Assembly (NCBI GenBank): GCA_051294375.1
Contig: JBJCIZ010000239.1
Location: 4,655,834-4,719,833, forward strand
DNA from: Paraspadella gotoi
Taxonomy: Eukaryota; Chaetognatha
DNA length: 64,000 nucleotides
Direction: 5' to 3'
In this document: positions 1 through 12,439 of the stretch, piece by piece
How the letters are laid out: each line of letters opens with the position of its first letter
How positions within the stretch are numbered: position 1 is the stretch's first letter
Position numbers and translations under genes: made by a program
The notes under the pieces: model-generated
The model's database searches: none
Seen by the model: the letters and a program-made list of their open reading frames with translations, nothing else
What the model was told of the DNA's origin: nothing

Positions 1-199
1 AGAGAGAAGATAAAGGAAAGAGAGAGAGAGACGAGAGAGACGAGAGAGAGATGAGGAAGAGGAGAGAGAGGAAGGAGAGGGATGCGGGGGAGGGAGAAGG
101 GGGACGAGGGAGGAGAACGGGAGTGGGGTGAGAGAGGGAGGGGAGAGATGGAGGGAGGAGAGGAGCAGATTGAGAGAAAGAAGAGAGAGAGGAGAAATC

Positions 200-1274
200 A
201 AAGCCTTCGCGGAGACCTGAGAGGTCTGAGAATTTTTTTCTGTTGTTTTCAGACGTTAATTGAAGGTTAAAAGTCACCGACCCGTGGCGAGAGAATATTG
301 GCGAGAGAGAGAAGATAAGGAGAGAGAGAAAGAAGAAGAAAAGAGAGAGAAGGGAGAAGAGAGAAGAGAGAGAGGGGTCCCTTTCAGACATAGGAGACAA
401 AGACGCAGAAATAAAAAATTGCATACGAGAGAGCCAAGAAAAAAAAAAAGGTAAAAGAGTAAAAAATGAGACCTAAATGAAGAGGAAGAGAGAAAATAAA
501 AAAAAAATGAAAAGAAAAAAAAAAAGATAATGAAAAAGAAAAAAAGGAAGAAAAAGAAAAGAAATAAGAAAAAAAAAGGAAAGAAAAAAAGAAAGAAGAG
601 AAAAAGAAAAAGAAAAGAAAAAAGAAAAGAAAAAAAAGAAAAATATAAATTAAAAGAAAAGAAAAAGAAAAGAAAAGAAAAAAAAGAAAAGAAAAGAAAA
701 GAAAAGAAAAAAAATAAAAGAAAAGAAAAGAAAAGAAAAGAAAAGAGAAAAGAGAAAAAAAAGAAAAAAAAAAAAAAAAGAGGGAGGAAAAAAAGAAAAG
801 AAAGAAAGAAAGTAAGAGAAAAGAAAAGAAAAAAAGAAATAAAAAAAAGAAAAGAATAAAAAGAAAAAAGGGAAAAGAAGAAAAAAAAAGAAAAGAAAAA
901 GGAAAAGGGAAAAAGAAAAAAAAAAAAAAAAAGGTAAAACAAACAAAGAAAAGAAAAAAAAAAGAAAAAAAAAAAAGAAAAAAAAAAATAATATTTATAT
1001 ATAAAATTAAAATAAAAAAAAAAAGAGGAAAAGAAATAGAAAAAGAAAAGACCAAAAAAAAAGAAAAGAAAAAAAAAAAACGGAATATATAAATATAATA
1101 TAAGAAGAAGAGGAAGAAAGAGAAGAAAAATCTCTCATTTACGATCGCCAGATTCTTTTTCTCCGCCTCTTTCTCCGTTATTCGGCCCTTCCTCTATTTT
1201 TGAGAGCTGCGGAATTATATCCCCTCTCCTCTCCTCTCATCTCTCTTCTCTCTCTCTCTCCTCATCCTCTCTCT

Positions 1275-1311
<37 letters not shown>

Positions 1312-1477
1312 CCGACGCCCAGATTGAGAATCGGGCTTTACATTCAATTCCTTTTTAATTCCATTACCATCAGACAAAAATTAACGACAATAAGACAAAT
1401 GGATATCCGGCTTTCTCTCTCTCTTCTCTCTCTCTTCTCTTTCTCTCCTCTCTTTCCCTCACCTCCTCCCTTCTCTC

Positions 1478-1510
<33 letters not shown>

Positions 1511-2390
1511 TTTTTCTCTCTCTCTCTCTTCTCTATTTCTCTCTCTCTAGTATCCCTTCTTATAACTTAAACCTTAAGATGTTTAAATTTTTTGTTTTAG
1601 TTTGGTGAGACAGTACACAACCATTTATATTCAAAAAAGCGCTCGAACGACCATCTATTTCACGTGATATAAAAAAAAACCCCAAAAAGACAGTGAAAAC
1701 CAAAAAAATAAAAACAAAAAGTTGTCTATGCGCCAAAATAAAATACCCATCCAAGCAGAAACTTTCCCGATTAATTTGAATCATTTATTTTGGGGTTTTT
1801 TCTACTTCTCTTTTTTCTTCTTCTTTCTTTCTTTCCTTCTCTCTCTCTCACTCTCTTCTTTCCGTTCTCGCTCTTTCTCTCTCTCCTCTCCTCTCTCTCC
1901 TCCTCCTCTCTCTCTCTCTCTCTTCTTCTCTCTCTCTCTCTCTCTCTTCTCTCTCTTCTCTTTTTCCCACATTCTTAGCCATCATTTTCATTCATGGACA
2001 GAGCAAGAGACGAAAGCGCAAAACCTTTCGCTCGAGTTTTAACGCTAAAAAACCAATAATCACATTATTTATAATAAAAATAATAATAATTAATAATAAT
2101 AATTAATAATAATATAATATTAAAATAAGATAAAATATAATAAAAATAATAATAATAATAAAAAATAAGTAGGTATAATAAAAATGGTAATTCTACGACT
2201 CATTTTATACGAATTGAAAAAATCAAGAAACCATTGATATAAATAACTAGCACTCAAAAATAAATTATAAAACGTAAATTAAATTTATAACTTGTTTAAG
2301 CGTATTCTTCGTCCCTCCCTTTTTATAATCGCGAAATGCAGAAAACAAATTAATCTCTCGATCGACAAATCTCTCTCTCTTCTTCTGTCC
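200..2390 (+). repeat. Composite repeat, copy A
   Basis: Modules in order: the CAGACGTTAATTGAAGG region; an AAAAG-rich tract (480-1080); the TTATTCGGCCCTTCCTCTAT block; CT repeats; the ACCATCTATTTCACGTGA block (~1650); CT repeats; then an AAT-rich tail ending near 2390. The same modules recur in copies B, C and D. Long frames here are translations of the A/G or C/T tracts and are not genes. Confidence 0.7.
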
Positions 2391-2457
2391 TCTCCTTCTC
2401 TCCTCTCTCTTCTCCTCCTCCTCTCTCTCTTCCTCTCTCCCTTCTCTCTGCTCTCTG

Positions 2458-2482
2458 NNNNNNNNNNNNNNNNNNNNNNNNN
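2458..2482. other. Assembly gap, 25 N
   Basis: Exactly 25 N inside a CT/GA tract; identical 25-N gaps are at 7183, 7625, 11543, 17097, 57723 and 58067. Confidence 0.95.
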
Positions 2483-2675
2483 AGAGAGATAGAGAGAGAG
2501 AGAAAGAAAAAGAGAGAGAGAGAGGGAGAGAGAGGGAGAGAGAGAGGGGGGTCTTTCAGACGTAGAGACAGACAGACGCAGAGAATATAAAAATTGCACG
2601 AGAGGCCAAGAAAAAAAGTAAAAGAGTAAAAAAGTGAGACTGAAATTGAAGAGGAAGAGAGAAATAAAAAAAAAA

Positions 2676-3055
2676 NNNNNNNNNNNNNNNNNNNNNNNNN
2701 NNNNNNNNNNNNNNNNNNNNNNNNNNNNNNNNNNNNNNNNNNNNNNNNNNNNNNNNNNNNNNNNNNNNNNNNNNNNNNNNNNNNNNNNNNNNNNNNNNNN
2801 NNNNNNNNNNNNNNNNNNNNNNNNNNNNNNNNNNNNNNNNNNNNNNNNNNNNNNNNNNNNNNNNNNNNNNNNNNNNNNNNNNNNNNNNNNNNNNNNNNNN
2901 NNNNNNNNNNNNNNNNNNNNNNNNNNNNNNNNNNNNNNNNNNNNNNNNNNNNNNNNNNNNNNNNNNNNNNNNNNNNNNNNNNNNNNNNNNNNNNNNNNNN
3001 NNNNNNNNNNNNNNNNNNNNNNNNNNNNNNNNNNNNNNNNNNNNNNNNNNNNNNN
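2676..3055. other. Assembly gap, 380 N
   Basis: Lies inside the AAAAG tract of composite repeat B. Confidence 0.95.
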
Positions 3056-3344
3056 AGAAAAGAAAAGAAAAGAAAATAAATAAAAAAGAAAAGAATAAAA
3101 AAGAAAAGAAAAGAAAAAAAAGAAAAGAAAGAAAAGAAAGAAAAGAAAAGAAAAGAAAAGAAAATAAATAAAAAAGAAAGAAAAGAAAAGAAAAGAAAAG
3201 AAAAGAAAAGAAAAGAAAAGAAAAGAGAAGAAAAATCTCATTTCGACGCAGATTCTTTTTCTCGCCTCTTTCTCCTTATTCGGCCCTTCCTCTATTTTGA
3301 GAGCTGCGAATTTATTCCACCTCTCTCTCTCTCTCTCTCTCTCT

Positions 3345-3575
3345 NNNNNNNNNNNNNNNNNNNNNNNNNNNNNNNNNNNNNNNNNNNNNNNNNNNNNNNN
3401 NNNNNNNNNNNNNNNNNNNNNNNNNNNNNNNNNNNNNNNNNNNNNNNNNNNNNNNNNNNNNNNNNNNNNNNNNNNNNNNNNNNNNNNNNNNNNNNNNNNN
3501 NNNNNNNNNNNNNNNNNNNNNNNNNNNNNNNNNNNNNNNNNNNNNNNNNNNNNNNNNNNNNNNNNNNNNNNNNNN
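3345..3575. other. Assembly gap, 231 N
   Basis: Lies inside the CT tract of composite repeat B. Confidence 0.95.
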
Positions 3576-3879
3576 TCTTTCTCTATTTCTCTCTCTCTTA
3601 GGTATCCTCTTCTTTAACTTAAATCCTTTAATATGTTAAATTTTTGTTTAGTTTGGTGAGACAGTTTACACAACCATTGATATTCAAAAAAGCGCCTCTG
3701 ACGACCATCTATTTCACGTGAATTAAAAAACAAAAGACAGTGAAACCATAAAAAGATAAAAAACAAAAGTTGTCGTGCGCCAAATAAATTACCCATCCAA
3801 GCAGAACTTTCCCGATTAATTTGAATCATTTTATTTTTTCTACTTCTCTTTTTTTCTTTCTTTCTTTCTTTCTTTCTTT

Positions 3880-5097
3880 CTCTCTCTCTCACTCTCATTT
3901 CTTTCCGGTTCTCGCTCTCTCTCTCTCCTCTCTCTGCTCTCTCTCTCTCTCTCTATCTCCTCTCTTTCTCTCTCGTCTCTTCTCTCTCTCTCTCTTCTCT
4001 CGTCTCTCTCTCTTCTCTCTTTCCCACACTGTGCATGCCATCCATTCTTTCATTTCTATTGATCAGAAGACAGAGACGAAGCGCCAAAAGAGATCCCCTC
4101 TTCTCGCTCGTCGCAGACTTTTCATAGACTCTTGTATAACAAACTTAACAAGACCCCTAATAAATCATCCCTTAAAATATGTATGAAGTTAATAATAATG
4201 ATATAAATTAATGATAATAATATGATAACATGCCGAAATCACAATGCAGAATAATAATATGAATCATAATCGAATTGCGCCGCAAGATGTCATCATGAAT
4301 CCCGCATCAATAAATGCAATCACATATGCTCCTACATCAGATAATAATCGGCCCAATAGCAAGTACTCGGGATACTACTCATCGAAATTAAGACTCCGGT
4401 AATTCCTCTCAGCACATATAACCGGGTTTCCATCGCTTGCTATCTTGTTTACTACGACATTTCTACTATAAATATCTCAACGTGTATCAAACCTGCGCCA
4501 CACATCGTGATCCACATAATCAAACGCTCTGTACATACACTTCTAACTACCCTCTCGCTCAATCAATATACGGTAATCGCACAACATAACCTCATCAAAC
4601 TCGTACATCTCAGCACTATCCCCACTAACTAATCACACGACTCGAGTCACTCGCCTCGATCATCCACACTAATGCATAAATCACCGCTCATCAAGCTCTA
4701 CCTTTGCTCTACAACGCGTATTCAGCTTCCATTTATCGCTCCCTTTTCATCGCTGCATACTTAATCTCGCGCTCGTGTGAAAGCAGACGACACCAATCCA
4801 CAGACACTCTCTGTAATCACCTGTAACGCTCCCTCCACTCCGCTTCCGACTTCGCTCGATCTCATATCGTCATCTCTCTACAGCATCCAGATGCTCCTCG
4901 CACGCTCTGCTGTCACCCACGCTCACTGATGTTCTCACTGATCCTCCATCTGCTCTCTCTCATACATCCTCGCCACAATCTGCTGTCTCCTCATCTGCTT
5001 CTCTTCCTCTCTCTTCCTGCTCTCTCATGCTCTCTCTTCTCACTCACTACCGACGCTCTCTCCCTCCTACGTCACTCTTCGCTCTCCACTACTACTG
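3880..5097 (+). repeat. Long inverted repeat, left arm
   Basis: Pairs with 7650-8867; at every point compared, positions sum to 12747, so there is no net indel over ~1.2 kb, and blocks read side by side were identical. The non-satellite part (4140-5000) has no convincing gene. Outside the arm, similarity continues at lower identity as composite repeats B and C. Confidence 0.75.
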
Positions 5098-5104
5098 TCT
5101 CTCT

Positions 5105-5600
5105 TCTCCTCTCATCTTTCTCTCCCCGGGAGGAGAGAGTTTAATCTTTTAGGCTGTTGGTCTTGATCCATTTGCTTCTAAAATTCCAGTGAGCCTCTAC
5201 TTCTTGAAACTTTTTATTTTACCATTTTTTGCCTACCGTATACTATCGAAGTGTATTATTTTTTTCTTAAATTATCTATAACGAAAATCGTTTTACTACA
5301 AAAAACTACTAATACGTTGTTCAGAAAAAAAGCAGAAAGTGGCGCAAACGACAAAACCAAACGAGCAAATACATTCACTAATAACGTGACGAAAAGCATT
5401 AAACAACAAAATTTAATTATAGTAGACCCGAAAAAGTCTGAAAAAAATTTTTCGGGAAAGCTGTCTTCTTACAAATATCAGTTTTCAATTTTCAATAGGA
5501 AGAACATCTAAGTAGAGATAATGAATGTCAATTCAGCAGCAGTTATTCAGGTTACATTGATGTAAAACTTAATGTAAATTCAGCAGGTTTTATTTCGGTT
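5105..5600 (+). repeat. Leader of the 17-bp satellite carrier, copy 1
   Basis: From CCCGGGAGGAGAGAGTTTAA to the TTCAGCAGG/TTCGGTTCC block just before the 17-bp array. It is a diverged direct copy of 11085-11505. The shared marker ATTCAGGTTACATTGATGTA also occurs, shortened, at ~11460 and ~13330. Confidence 0.6.
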
Positions 5601-5604
5601 CCAT

Positions 5605-6322
5605 TGGGATTCCTCCAACAGGATTCCTTCCCCACGCGGGATTCTCTTCGGCACGCGGGCATTCCTCCCACAGCCGGGTTTTCCTCCCACACAGGGATTT
5701 CCTCCCCAAGGGATTCCTTGCCCAATTGAGAATTGCTCCCACAGTCGGGGATGTCTCCCAAAGGAATCCTCCGCACACGGGCATTCCTCCCAAAGGAATT
5801 CCTTCGCCACGCGCGGATTCGCTCCACACGACGGGTTCCTCCCCACAGCAATTCCTCCCCAATGGGAATTCCCTCCCAAACGCGGGATTCCTCCCACACG
5901 GGATCTCCTCCCACACGGGATTCCTCCCACACGATGGCGCTCCTCCCACGCGGGATTCCTTCCCACGCGGGGGATTTCCTTCCCATCGCGGGATCTGCCC
6001 GCCCACGCGGGCATTCCTCCCACCCACGGTATTCCTCCCATCACTAGTGCTAATCCCTCCCACACGGATTCCTTCCCACGCGGGATTCCTCCCACGCGGG
6101 TTCCTCCCACGCAGAATCCTCCCACACAGAATTGCGCCTCCCCACCGCCGGGCATTCCTTCCCACACGCGCGATATCCTCCCCACAGCGAAATTCCTCCC
6201 CATGCGCCGGTGCATTCCTCCACGCAGAATTCCTTCCCACACGGGATTCCTCCCATTGTGGCGATTACTTCCGATGTGTGGATCATCCTCCGCACACTGG
6301 GATTCCTCCCACGTCGGTCATT
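5605..6322 (+). repeat. 17-bp minisatellite, array 1
   Basis: Unit GGGATTCCTCCCACACG, about 40 imperfect copies with insertions of 1-8 bases. Confidence 0.85.
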
Positions 6323-6354
6323 TAATTTAGTCAAACGACATGAATTTTCGTCAG

Positions 6355-6760
6355 CTCGGCATAATTTTCGGTCACAGTTAACATTATTGTTTCGCGTTCA
6401 ACCGGCCATAATTTGGTCAACTGGGCATAATTTTATCAGACTGGCCATGAATTTGTCTGTTCAACGGCATAATTATGGCGTCGATACTGGGCATAATTTG
6501 CCGGTCAAACAGGCCCATAAGTCGTTGGTGCAACTCTGCGGCAGCAAGCTTTGGTTCAACTGCGCAAATTTGCGGTCCAACTGGCATGACAGTTGTTGCG
6601 TCAACTTGCAGCAATGTTGATGCAGACTGCAATATTTCGTTTGTCGAAATTGCATAATTGGCTTTAAGACGGGTGGCGAGTAATTTGCGGTTCACGACTG
6701 GCATAATTTCGGGTCAACTGACATGATCTTTTGTCCAATTGCATAAATCTTGGTTTCAAT
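6355..6760 (+). repeat. ~18-20-bp minisatellite (GGCATAATTTGGTCAACT)
   Basis: Diverged tandem units of GGCATAATTTGGTCAACT type directly follow the first 17-bp array. The same unit recurs at 12290-12360 and, inverted, at 46490-46690. Confidence 0.65.
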
Positions 6761-6778
6761 CAATCAATCTAGATCAAT

Positions 6779-7165
6779 GGAATCCCGTGTGGCGATGAAT
6801 CCCCGTTGCTGAGAGCGAAATCAGTGTGGAGGAGTCTCATGTGGGGGCTAATCCTGTGTGGCAGGAATCCCGCGCTGGGCAGGGAATCCCGTCTGTGGGA
6901 GGAATCCCTGCGTGGAGGAAACCCCGTGGTGGGAGGAATCCCCGTGTGGAGGAATCCCGCTGTGGGAGAGGAATCCCGCGGTTGGAGGAATGCCCGTCGT
7001 GGGGAGGAAGTCCCGCGTGGGAGGAATCTCAGTTGGGAGGAATCCCGTGTGGGAGGAATCCGGTGTGGAGGAATACCGTGTGGAGGTAATCCCGCTGTGG
7101 AGGAATCCCGTGCTGGGAGGAATCCCGCGTGCGGAGAAATCCCGCGTGGGAGGAATCTGTTGCGG
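6779..7165 (-). repeat. 17-bp minisatellite, array 2 (inverted)
   Basis: Units of CGTGTGGGAGGAATCCC, the complement of array 1. The array is cut by the 25-N gap at 7183. Confidence 0.85.
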
Positions 7166-7207
7166 AGGGAAATCTCTCTCTTNNNNNNNNNNNNNNNNNN
7201 NNNNNNN

Positions 7208-7311
7208 ACATTCATGCCATCATTTTTCATTCTATTTGACAGAAGACAAGAGACGAAGCGCAAAACCTTTCGCTTCGAGTTTAACGCTAAAAAACCAATA
7301 ATCACTTTAAT

Positions 7312-7402
<91 letters not shown>

Positions 7403-7620
7403 TAAGTAGGTATAAAAATGGTAATTCTACGGTCATTATGACGAATTAAAAATCAAGGAAACCATTGATAAATAACTACACTTCGATAAATAAATTTATA
7501 AAACGTTAAATAAATATACTTTGTTTAAGCGTTATTCTTCGTCTTTTTTAATCGCGAAAGCAGAAACAAATTTTAATCTCGTCGATCGAAATCTCTCTCT
7601 CTCTCTCTGTCTCTCTCTCT
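7208..7620 (+). repeat. Composite repeat, tail of copy D
   Basis: A direct copy of 1970-2390: the GACGAAGCGCAAAACCTTTC block, an (AAT)n run at 7308-7400, the AAGTAGGTATAAAAATGGTA block and the CGTTATTCTTCGTC block. It is flanked by 25-N gaps on both sides. Confidence 0.65.
7308..7400 (+). repeat. (AAT)n microsatellite
   Basis: Pure AAT triplets within the tail of composite repeat D. Confidence 0.95.
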
Positions 7621-7649
7621 CTCTNNNNNNNNNNNNNNNNNNNNNNNNN

Positions 7650-8867
7650 CAGTAGTAGTGGAGAGCGAAGAGTGACGTAGGAGGGAGAGAGCGTCGGTAG
7701 TGAGTGAGAAGAGAGAGCATGAGAGAGCAGGAAGAGAGAGGAAGAGAAGCAGATGAGGAGACAGCAGATTGTGGCGAGGATGTATGAGAGAGAGCAGATG
7801 GAGGATCAGTGAGAACATCAGTGAGCGTGGGTGACAGCAGAGCGTGCGAGGAGCATCTGGATGCTGTAGAGAGATGACGATATGAGATCGAGCGAAGTCG
7901 GAAGCGGAGTGGAGGGAGCGTTACAGGTGATTACAGAGAGTGTCTGTGGATTGGTGTCGTCTGCTTTCACACGAGCGCGAGATTAAGTATGCAGCGATGA
8001 AAAGGGAGCGATAAATGGAAGCTGAATACGCGTTGTAGAGCAAAGGTAGAGCTTGATGAGCGGTGATTTATGCATTAGTGTGGATGATCGAGGCGAGTGA
8101 CTCGAGTCGTGTGATTAGTTAGTGGGGATAGTGCTGAGATGTACGAGTTTGATGAGGTTATGTTGTGCGATTACCGTATATTGATTGAGCGAGAGGGTAG
8201 TTAGAAGTGTATGTACAGAGCGTTTGATTATGTGGATCACGATGTGTGGCGCAGGTTTGATACACGTTGAGATATTTATAGTAGAAATGTCGTAGTAAAC
8301 AAGATAGCAAGCGATGGAAACCCGGTTATATGTGCTGAGAGGAATTACCGGAGTCTTAATTTCGATGAGTAGTATCCCGAGTACTTGCTATTGGGCCGAT
8401 TATTATCTGATGTAGGAGCATATGTGATTGCATTTATTGATGCGGGATTCATGATGACATCTTGCGGCGCAATTCGATTATGATTCATATTATTATTCTG
8501 CATTGTGATTTCGGCATGTTATCATATTATTATCATTAATTTATATCATTATTATTAACTTCATACATATTTTAAGGGATGATTTATTAGGGGTCTTGTT
8601 AAGTTTGTTATACAAGAGTCTATGAAAAGTCTGCGACGAGCGAGAAGAGGGGATCTCTTTTGGCGCTTCGTCTCTGTCTTCTGATCAATAGAAATGAAAG
8701 AATGGATGGCATGCACAGTGTGGGAAAGAGAGAAGAGAGAGAGACGAGAGAAGAGAGAGAGAGAGAAGAGACGAGAGAGAAAGAGAGGAGATAGAGAGAG
8801 AGAGAGAGAGCAGAGAGAGGAGAGAGAGAGAGCGAGAACCGGAAAGAAATGAGAGTGAGAGAGAGAG
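7650..8867 (-). repeat. Long inverted repeat, right arm
   Basis: Reverse complement of 3880-5097. The arm begins at the first base after the 25-N gap 7625-7649, so its inner limit is set by the gap. Confidence 0.75.
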
Positions 8868-10710
8868 AAAGAGAAGAAAGAAAGAAAGAAAGAGAAAAAA
8901 AAAAAGAGAAGTAGACAAAAATAAAATGATTCAAATTAAATGCGGGAAAGTTCTGCTTGGATGGGTAAGTTTATTTGGCCGGCACATGAGCAACATTCTT
9001 GTTTTTTAATCTTGTTATAGATGGTATTCCAACTGTCTTTTGTTTGTGAATTCAACGAGTGAAATAGATGGTCGCGTCTAGGAGGCGCTTTTTGAATATC
9101 AAGTTGGTTGATGTAAACTGTCGTCAAGCAAACATAAACAAAATTTAAAGCATGATTAAAGGGAGTTTAGGATGGATTAAGAAGAGAGGATGACCTGAAA
9201 TAAGGAGAGAGAGATGAAGAATAGGAGAAAGATTGTAGAGGTCAGATAGGAGTAGGAGCAGAAGAGGAGAGGAAGTAGAGATGGGAGAAAGAGAGGCGAT
9301 ACGACGGAGACGTGGAGCGTGGAGAGCAGGAGAAGGAGAGAGAGAGTAGGAGGAGCAGCAGAGAGAGAGAGAGAGAGAGAGAGCAAGCGGATTCTATTTT
9401 GTCTTATTCGTCGTTAATGTTTGTCTGATGGTAATGGAATTAAAGGACACTGTGAGATGAATAAAGAATAAAGGTTGTGCCCGAGTTCTCGCACTCTGGC
9501 GGACTAGAGAGAGACGAGAGTGACGGAGAGAGAGACGAGAGAAGAGAGAGAGAGAGCAGAGACGCAGAGAGGAGGAGAAGCAGAGAGAGAGAGAGAGAAG
9601 AGGAGGTGGACGATAAATTGCGCAGCTCTCAAAATAAGAGGAAGGGGCCCGAATAACGGAGCCACAAGAGGCGAGAACAAAAGAATGCTGCGTCGGAATG
9701 AGATTGTTTTCTTCTCTTTTCTATTCTGCATTTCCTGTTTCTATTTCTTTTCTTTTCTTTCTTTGTCTTGTTGCTTTCTTTTTTATGTTATTTTTCTCTG
9801 TTCTTGTTATTATGTATTTCTGTCTGGCCTTTTCTGTTCCTTTTTTATGTGCTGGTTGTTGCTGTTTTTCATTTAGCTGTTTTCTTTCTTTGTCTGCCTT
9901 TGCCTTTTCTCGTTGCCATTATCACTTTTACTTTTCTTTTATTTCTTTTGCTTCTTTTCGTTCTCTTCTTTTTCTTTATTTTTTCTTTTTGCCTTCTTTT
10001 CAGTTTTTCTTTTCTATTGCTATTTCACTCTTTGTCTTTTCTCTATTGTCGTTTTCTTATTGTTTCATTTTTTATTCCGTTTTCTTTTTTATTTATTGTT
10101 CTTGCCTTTCTCTCTTCTTCTTCTTTTCATTATCTCATTTTCTCCTCTTATTTTTTCTTTTCTTTTTCTTTTCTTTTCCTTTTCTTATTGCTTTTGCTTT
10201 TCCTTATCTTTTACGTTGTTTTCTTTTATTTATCTCTTCTGTTAATTTTCTTTTTCTCGTATCCTTTTCTTATTCTTTTGCCTCTTCTTCTCGCTTTTTC
10301 TGTTTCTATATCTTCTTCCTTTTCTTTTCTTTTCTTATCTTTTTCTTTTCTTTGCATTTTTTTATTTTTTTATGTTCTCTCTTCTCCTTGTCAAACTTTC
10401 AGTCCCATCAATTTATTTTTACTCTTTACTTTTTTTCTTGGCCTCGTGCGTGCAATTATTTATGACTTCTCTTGCGTGCGTGTCTGTGCTCTACGTCTGA
10501 AAGACCCGGCCCTGCTGCCTCATCAGATCAACTCAATCTCCTCGCTCTCTGCCTGAGAGAGCAGTCTTTCTGTCTCATCTCTCTATACGCCTCTCCTCGG
10601 CTGCAATCCTTCTTCCCTCAGGCCGAACGATCGTGAAGCTTATTAACCTCATTACGTCGATGAAACACAGAAAAAAAATCTGCTCAGACTCTCACGCTTC
10701 TCCGCGAGCG
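8600..10710 (-). repeat. Composite repeat, copy C (inverted)
   Basis: The reverse complement of the A/B modules: the ACTTTCCCGA block at ~8945, the GAAATAGATGG block at ~9060, the TGTCTGATGGTAATGGAATT block at ~9420, AGGAAGGGGCCCGAATAACG at ~9640, a T-rich tract at 9700-10400, then TACGTCTGAAAGACC at ~10490. Confidence 0.65.
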
Positions 10711-11050
10711 CTTCTGATTCTCCTCCCTCTTCTCTCTCTCTCTCTCGTCTCTCTCTCTCTCTCTCTTGTTCCTTTCTATCTGCTCTCTCCTCACTCCCTG
10801 CTCTCCTTTCCGTTTTATGTATTCTGTTCCATACAAATCACATAAACATTTCCCGCCTTAACCTAAATTCGTTTATTTTGCTCTTCCTGCCCCCAGTGCT
10901 TTTAAATCTCCGTCTGCTCGTCTCTCGGTCTCCGTGCGTCTCTCATCTCTCTGGTCTGCATCTCTCTCTAGTCATATCTCTCTCTCTCTCCTCGTCATCT
11001 CTCTGCACTCTCGTCATTATTCATCTCTGCCTCTCTCTCTCAGCATTTAC

Positions 11051-11084
<34 letters not shown>

Positions 11085-11088
<4 letters not shown>

Positions 11089-11505
11089 CCGGGAGAGAGA
11101 GTTTTAATCTTTTAGCTGTTGGGGTTTGATCCATTTGTTCTAAAATTCAGTGAGCCTTTGAACTTTTTATTTTAATTTTTGATACCGTACTATCGAATAT
11201 TATTTTTTTTTAAATTATTATACAAAATGTTTACTACAAAAAACTACTAAGTTGTCAGAAAAAAAGAAGTGGCGCAAAAGACAAAACCAAAACCGAGCAA
11301 AACATTCACTAATAACGTACGAAAAGCATAAACAAAAAATTTCAATATAGTAGACCCAAAAAGTCTGAAAAAAATTTTTGGGAAGCTGTCTCTTAAATAT
11401 CAGTTTAAATATCAATAGGAAAACATTAAGTAGGAAATGAATGTCAATTCAGCAGGTTATTCAGGTACATTGATGTAAAATTAATGTAAATTCAGCAGGT
11501 TATTC
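11085..11505 (+). repeat. Leader of the 17-bp satellite carrier, copy 2
   Basis: A direct copy of 5105-5600 with many small deletions; it leads into the 17-bp array at 11512. The frames that cross it are not maintained between the two copies, so they are unlikely to be coding. Confidence 0.6.
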
Positions 11506-11511
11506 GGTTCC

Positions 11512-12290
11512 ATTGGGATTCCTCCCAACAGGATTCCTCCCANNNNNNNNNNNNNNNNNNNNNNNNNACGCGGATTCCTCCCACGCCGCGGATTCCTACC
11601 GGGTCTCCCACAGGGTTTCCTCCCACACAGGTTCCTCCCCAGATCCTTCCAATGGAATTGCTCCCACACGGGATTCCTACCCAAAGGAATTCCTCCCAAC
11701 GGGATTCCTCCCAATACGGGAATTCCTCCCACGCGGGATTCCTCCCAACACGGCTGGTTCCTCCCCACAGAATTCCTCCCCATGGAATTCCTCCCACGCG
11801 GATTCCTCCCACACGGGATTCCTCGCCACACGGGATTTCCTCCCACACGAGGCACGTTCCTCCATCGGCGAGTTCCTCCCACGCGGGATTCCTCCCACAC
11901 GGGATTCCTCCCACGCGGATTCCCTCCCGACGCGCGTATTCCTCCCCACAGTATTCCTCCCACACGGGATTCCTCCCACGCGGGATTTCCGCCCACGCGG
12001 GATTCCTCACCACGCGCGTATTCCTCCCACACAGGATTCCCTCCCACACGGATTCCTCCCCACGCCGGATTCCTCCCGCGCGGGATTCCTCCCACGCAGA
12101 ATATCCTCCTCACACCCAAGAAATTCCTCCCACGCGGGATTTCCTCCCACACGCGGATTCCTCCCACACGAATTCCTCCCATGCGTGGATTCCTCCCAGC
12201 AGATTCCTCCCACACGGGATTCCTTCCCATGTGGGATTTCTTTTCCAATGGGATTCCTCCCACACGCGGATTCCTCGCCATACTGACATA
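11512..12290 (+). repeat. 17-bp minisatellite, array 3
   Basis: More than 40 units of GGGATTCCTCCCACACG, interrupted by the 25-N gap 11543-11567, then passing into GACATAATTTTCAGTTCAAC-type units to about 12360. Confidence 0.85.
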
Positions 12291-12439
12291 ATTTTCAGTT
12301 CAACTAACATCAATTTTCGTTCAGCTGCATAATTTGGTCAGATTAACACTTATTTGGCTACGCAACAAACCATTGGACTGCCAGCACTGGAATTGACAAA
12401 GAATATTAACTTAGGCTGTATTGTATATATCTTAATGAT

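Larger units (their letters stand above)
2520..4140 (+). repeat. Composite repeat, copy B
   Basis: Same module order as copy A, with two internal gaps: GTCTTTCAGACGTAGAGAC (~2550), the AAAAG tract, TTATTCGGCCCTTCCTCTAT (~3277), CT repeats, then CATCTATTTCACGTGAATTA (~3705). It differs from A by scattered substitutions and indels. Confidence 0.7.

Noticed and set aside
274-1055. Long Phe/Ser/Leu-rich frames on the minus strand and Lys-rich frames on plus
   Set aside because: Direct translations of the AAAAG tract; no codon structure or splice signals.
5552-6325. Overlapping 200-residue frames on both strands rich in GGIPRGRN or SSHTGFLP
   Set aside because: The 17-bp satellite has a unit length that is not a multiple of three and is open in several frames; the protein-like periodicity is the satellite itself.
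9698-10556. Hydrophobic 255-262-residue frames (Phe/Leu/Ser)
   Set aside because: They read the T-rich tract of composite repeat C, the complement of the A-rich tract in copies A and B; they look like membrane proteins only because of TTT/CTT codons.
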